A stretch of DNA of 6,976 nt. Origin: Candidatus Uhrbacteria bacterium RIFOXYB2_FULL_45_11 (lineage in GTDB: Bacteria; Patescibacteriota; Patescibacteriia; UBA9934; GWF2-40-263). The position numbers and the translations under genes were made by a program. Where the stretch lies: the NCBI GenBank assembly GCA_001791715.1, contig MGFD01000039.1, forward strand, positions 1 through 6,976, written 5' to 3'. This document shows, piece after piece, positions 5,108-6,976 of the stretch. Position 1 is the first letter of the stretch, and every line of letters starts with the position of its first letter. A model generated the notes under the pieces. The model worked only from the letters and a program-made list of their open reading frames with translations. It was not told the origin of the DNA and made no database searches.

Positions 5108-5130
5108 GGCACCCTAAAAAGAAGGGTGCC
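5108..5130 (-). promoter_or_regulatory. Inverted repeat at the start site of the Mrr-like gene (operator or 5' hairpin)
   Basis: GGCACCCT (5108-5115) and AGGGTGCC (5123-5130) form a perfect 8-bp inverted repeat with a 7-nt centre. It begins 4 bases after the candidate -10 box, so transcription would start inside it. No T-tract follows on either strand, so it is not a terminator. It could be a repressor operator or a stable hairpin at the mRNA 5' end. Confidence 0.65.
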
Positions 5131-5134
5131 CGCT

Positions 5135-5163
5135 AGTTAACGATAAAATTCATCTTTTGTCAA
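5135..5163 (-). promoter_or_regulatory. Candidate promoter of the Mrr-like gene (TTGACA, 17 bp, TTAACT)
   Basis: A perfect -35 TTGACA at 5163-5158 is followed after 17 bp by TTAACT (3 of 6) at 5140-5135. The weak -10 box and the adjacent inverted repeat suggest a promoter that needs help or is repressed. Confidence 0.55.
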
Positions 5164-5169
5164 TCGTTC

Positions 5170-5198
5170 TCGACACAAAGCCTCAAGATTGATATGCT
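5170..5198 (+). promoter_or_regulatory. Candidate promoter of the hydrolase-HAD unit (TCGACA, 17 bp, TATGCT)
   Basis: TCGACA (5 of 6) at 5170-5175 and TATGCT (4 of 6) at 5193-5198 are 17 bp apart. The -10 box covers an in-frame ATG at 5194, and the predicted start near 5205 precedes the ATG at 5215. It lies back to back with the minus-strand promoter at 5135-5163, with the two -35 boxes 6 bp apart. Confidence 0.45.
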
Positions 5199-5214
5199 CG
5201 ACCACAAAACACCT

Positions 5215-5853
5215 ATGCGCATCATTCTGGTTCATGGCTTTAATGCCAACCCAAACATGAATTTTCACCCATGGCTTCGTGATGAACTTCACGCGGCGGG
5301 TTTTGAGGTCATCGCACCAGAACTTCCTTTAAAAATGCCCGCTCGAGACCCAAACGCGCCCGTAGATGCAGACATTATTGAGGGAATAAACATGCCTGCC
5401 CTCATGGAAGTCATGAAAAAAGAGATCGGATATTTAAAAAATGAAGATATTTTGCTCGGCCATTCCCTTGGAGCCCTCGCAATTTTGCAATATCTGGAAA
5501 TGGTTGAAATGACCGAAACCCCTCGTGCGGTCATTCTTGTCGCCGCTCCATGGAAAGTTTCGCGCCCAGAACTCCGCCGTCTCTTTGTTGACGATCTTGA
5601 TGCAGACGTCCTCATGTGGAAAGCCCGAGAATTCGTGGTGATTCACTCGGCAGATGACAAATTAGTCCCCATTGAACACGGTCGAAAGCTCGCAGATCAA
5701 CTTCGTGCGAGATTTATCGAGACCGCGACCGATGACCACTATATGGGGGCACAGTATCCAGTTCTCAAAGAAACCATCATGGAAATCGCAAAAACCCCGT
5801 TTGATTATGCACCGGGACAAAGTTTAGATGACCAATATAAGCACATGAAGTAA
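5215..5853 (+). CDS. RBBP9/YdeN-type serine hydrolase (alpha/beta fold)
   Basis: The product is 212 residues from ATG 5215. It opens with MRIILVHGF, the first strand and HG oxyanion motif of the RBBP9/YdeN Ser_hydrolase group (PF06821-like), in which this motif sits at the extreme N-terminus. The nucleophile elbow is GHSLG (Ser84). The acid is in HSADDKLVP (Asp147 or Asp148) and the base in DDHYMG (His175). Spacing and length are usual for the family, so the triad is intact. Such enzymes are small cytosolic carboxyl-esterase-like hydrolases whose natural substrates are mostly unknown. An in-frame ATG 21 nt upstream (5194) would add seven residues without family support and overlaps a candidate -10 box. 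No Shine-Dalgarno is visible before either ATG. The HAD gene follows on the same strand without a terminator between. Confidence 0.92.
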   Translation: MRIILVHGFNANPNMNFHPWLRDELHAAGFEVIAPELPLKMPARDPNAPVDADIIEGINMPALMEVMKKEIGYLKNEDILLGHSLGALAILQYLEMVEMTETPRAVILVAAPWKVSRPELRRLFVDDLDADVLMWKAREFVVIHSADDKLVPIEHGRKLADQLRARFIETATDDHYMGAQYPVLKETIMEIAKTPFDYAPGQSLDDQYKHMK

Positions 5854-5866
5854 GAAAAGAATGAAT

Positions 5867-5947
5867 GAAATTCGAATATCGAATAACGAAATTCGAAAAC
5901 CAGAATGATTCATTTTCGGATTTCGGATTTTTCACTCTTTCGAATTT
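5867..5947 (+). repeat. AT-rich cluster of TTCGAA repeats between the hydrolase and HAD genes
   Basis: The 10-mer gaaattcgaa occurs at 5867-5876 and again at 5888-5897, 21 bp apart. Its inverse lies at 5938-5947, giving a 10-bp inverted repeat (5889-5898 with 5938-5947) with a 39-nt centre. Inside are two overlapping copies of tttcggattt, at 5914-5923 and 5921-5930. It explains a false N-terminal extension of the HAD frame. It could be a short dispersed repeat or a hairpin that sets relative expression of the two genes. Confidence 0.6.
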
Positions 5948-5958
5948 ATTTTCTCCTT

Positions 5959-6573
5959 ATGCATCTTGTTTGCGATTTTGACGACACCCTTACAAACACA
6001 ACAAAATATTGGAATTTTTGGTTGGATAAACTAGAGAAGGTGGGTGTAAGCAGAGAACGAGCCATTGAGACGGGCTCAAGATTGTTTATTGAACGATTCA
6101 CATTGAAGCGACATATGGATGCGTTGAGTATCCAAGATCAAACCGCCGTTCAGTTGCTGAATGAAATGGAAGAGCATGTAAAAGAATTCGGAAAAACGTA
6201 CATCTTTCCGGATGTTCATCCGTTTTTGCTTGAACACAACACAAATCACTCATTTTCTTTGCTTACATACGGTGATGAAACAAACCAACGATGGCGCGTT
6301 TCAGAAAGTGGAATCGGTCCCTATTTTCAACCCGTACGCATTGCGGGGCCCGAGAAACACAAAGTTGAATTTTTAAAAGAGATTCTTCAAACAACCGCAG
6401 AACAAATTATTTTTGTCGATGACAGCCCAAACGAGCTAAACCCCGTTGTCGACGCAGGATTGCCAATCAAGTTGTACCGCATCGTAAGACCAGGGGCGAA
6501 ACATGATTATGTGCACGAGAGAGATGATGTTGCGTGGACAAGGATTGGGTCGATTGATGAAATAAAAATATAA
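5959..6573 (+). CDS. HAD superfamily hydrolase (phosphatase-like)
   Basis: The product is 204 residues from ATG 5959. Motif I is DFDDT (nucleophile Asp6, acid Asp8) directly after MHLVC. Motif II is LLTYGDE (Thr103). The motif III lysine is in GPEKHKVEFL (Lys133 or Lys135). Motif IV is IIFVDDSPNEL (Asp154, Asp155). The helical insert between motifs I and II (residues about 15-85) is the cap that decides the substrate, which cannot be named. All four catalytic motifs are intact, so a small phosphatase is expected. An upstream in-frame ATG at 5905 would add 18 residues encoded by the TTCGAA repeat cluster and is unlikely, since HAD proteins usually begin just before motif I. No Shine-Dalgarno precedes 5959. 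It is probably co-transcribed with the hydrolase and ends in a terminator that overlaps its TAA. Confidence 0.92.
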   Translation: MHLVCDFDDTLTNTTKYWNFWLDKLEKVGVSRERAIETGSRLFIERFTLKRHMDALSIQDQTAVQLLNEMEEHVKEFGKTYIFPDVHPFLLEHNTNHSFSLLTYGDETNQRWRVSESGIGPYFQPVRIAGPEKHKVEFLKEILQTTAEQIIFVDDSPNELNPVVDAGLPIKLYRIVRPGAKHDYVHERDDVAWTRIGSIDEIKI

Positions 6574-6600
6574 AACTCCCAACGATTGTTGGGAGTTTTT
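6572..6600 (+). terminator. Intrinsic terminator overlapping the stop codon of the HAD gene
   Basis: A perfect 12-bp stem pairs 6572-6583 (aaaactcccaac) with 6588-6599 around a GATT loop, ending in five T residues (6596-6600). Two bases of the TAA stop (6571-6573) are in the stem. Confidence 0.92.
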
Positions 6601-6629
6601 AATTAAAAACATCCGGTTTTGTCCGGATG
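6601..6629 (-). terminator. Intrinsic terminator of the convergent right-edge gene
   Basis: A 7-bp stem pairs 6610-6616 (catccgg) with 6623-6629 (ccggatg) around a 6-nt loop. On the minus strand it is followed by TTTTTAATT (6609-6601). It starts 7 bases after the TGA at 6639-6637 and lies next to the plus-strand terminator, so the two convergent units are separated. Confidence 0.85.
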
Positions 6630-6636
6630 AAGGGGT

Positions 6637-6976
6637 TCAGAGGCCGAATCGTGTACGAAGAACGGATTCGTTTTGGGTCAGTTCACTTTCGACATGTTGT
6701 TGCTCTGGGTGTGTTTGTTGTTTTGTACAATGTTTTGCTCGTTCGTAGAGATTTTCGAAAACCATCTCCCATTCTCCAGGAATATAGCCAATAACCCCTG
6801 AGGAATTTTCTTCAAAGACAGTTTTTCCCTTAAAGATGATCGTACTATCTTGGCCGCCACCGAACGTTCCATCACCATCGACCAGTAAGTATTCGTGCCA
6901 TTTGATGGTAAAGTCCGAATCGTGGAAAACCACTTCAAATTCAGATCTTACGAATGATTCCTTACTGTTGATGTTT
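6637..6976 (-). CDS. Hypothetical protein, N-terminus missing (runs off right edge)
   Basis: The frame is open from TGA 6639-6637 to the right edge, about 113 codons. A GTG at 6933 could serve as a start for 98 residues. However, the upstream codons continue in frame without a stop and read as ordinary protein (SKESFVRSEFEVVFHDSDF), so the gene most likely begins outside the window. The visible part has a strand-rich segment with a Gly-rich turn (HEYLLVDGDGTFGGGQ, STIIFKGKTVFEE), then GYIPGEWEMVFENLYERAKH, then a polar Gln/Glu-rich tail. I do not recognise the family. There is no signal peptide or membrane segment in the visible part. A convergent terminator follows the stop. Confidence 0.75.
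   Translation of the reverse strand, partial: NINSKESFVRSEFEVVFHDSDFTIKWHEYLLVDGDGTFGGGQDSTIIFKGKTVFEENSSGVIGYIPGEWEMVFENLYERAKHCTKQQTHPEQQHVESELTQNESVLRTRFGL

Noticed and set aside
1281..6639. Alternative genetic code with TGA as glycine
   Set aside because: TGA stops at 1281, 3209 and 6637 are directly followed by or lie inside intrinsic terminators, so TGA is a stop.
6678..6938. 86-codon minus-strand frame
   Set aside because: It is another frame of the right-edge gene. The 6637 frame stays open to the edge and ends at a terminator, while this one is short and has no terminator.
1..6976. CRISPR array, insertion sequence, prophage or complete known defence system
   Set aside because: No regularly spaced repeats, no transposase with terminal repeats, no phage structural genes and no recognised defence partner genes were found.

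Overview
The window looks like a piece of a small, compact bacterial genome, most likely from the Candidate Phyla Radiation (Patescibacteria). This is an inference, not a proof. It rests on a secreted protein with lamin-tail domains, a DUF1653 protein, very short intergenic gaps, several genes without a clear Shine-Dalgarno sequence, and several proteins with no familiar family. TGA works as a stop here (several TGA codons sit directly on intrinsic terminators), so the glycine-TGA code of Gracilibacteria and Absconditabacteria is excluded.

Layout, left to right. Positions 1-1080 (minus) hold the N-terminal part of a secreted lamin-tail-domain protein that runs off the left edge. Its upstream region (1081-1280) has a candidate promoter followed at once by a terminator-like hairpin. 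Positions 1281-2123 (minus) encode an unusual DNA-binding protein with two tandem Fis/HTH_8-like domains and an unrecognised C-terminal domain. Positions 2212-3151 (minus) are a two-gene unit of a SAM-dependent methyltransferase and a DUF1653 protein. Positions 3209-3691 (minus) are two tandem paralogous ribbon-helix-helix proteins. Positions 3901-3985 (minus) are a tRNA-Leu(UAG), with a 126-nt nearly self-complementary element flush against its 5' end (3986-4111). Positions 4191-5087 (minus) encode a protein with a PD-(D/E)XK-like core of the Mrr type (Asp, then Gln-x-Lys). From a back-to-back promoter region, two plus-strand genes follow: an RBBP9/YdeN-type serine hydrolase (5215-5853) and a HAD phosphatase (5959-6573), separated by a short AT-rich repeat cluster. 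A convergent minus-strand gene (6637 to the right edge) encodes a protein of unknown family.

How it works together. The minus-strand block is a chain of small transcription units. Several have a near-consensus promoter (TTGACA, exactly 17 bp, then a -10 box) placed just after the intrinsic terminator of the preceding unit. Three terminator stems overlap the stop codon of their gene and a fourth directly abuts it. The most unusual items are the tRNA-linked palindrome, the double-HTH_8 protein, the orphan Mrr-like protein with an inverted repeat at its start site, and the promoter-terminator arrangement upstream of the lamin-tail gene. No complete known defence system, prophage, insertion sequence or CRISPR array is visible.
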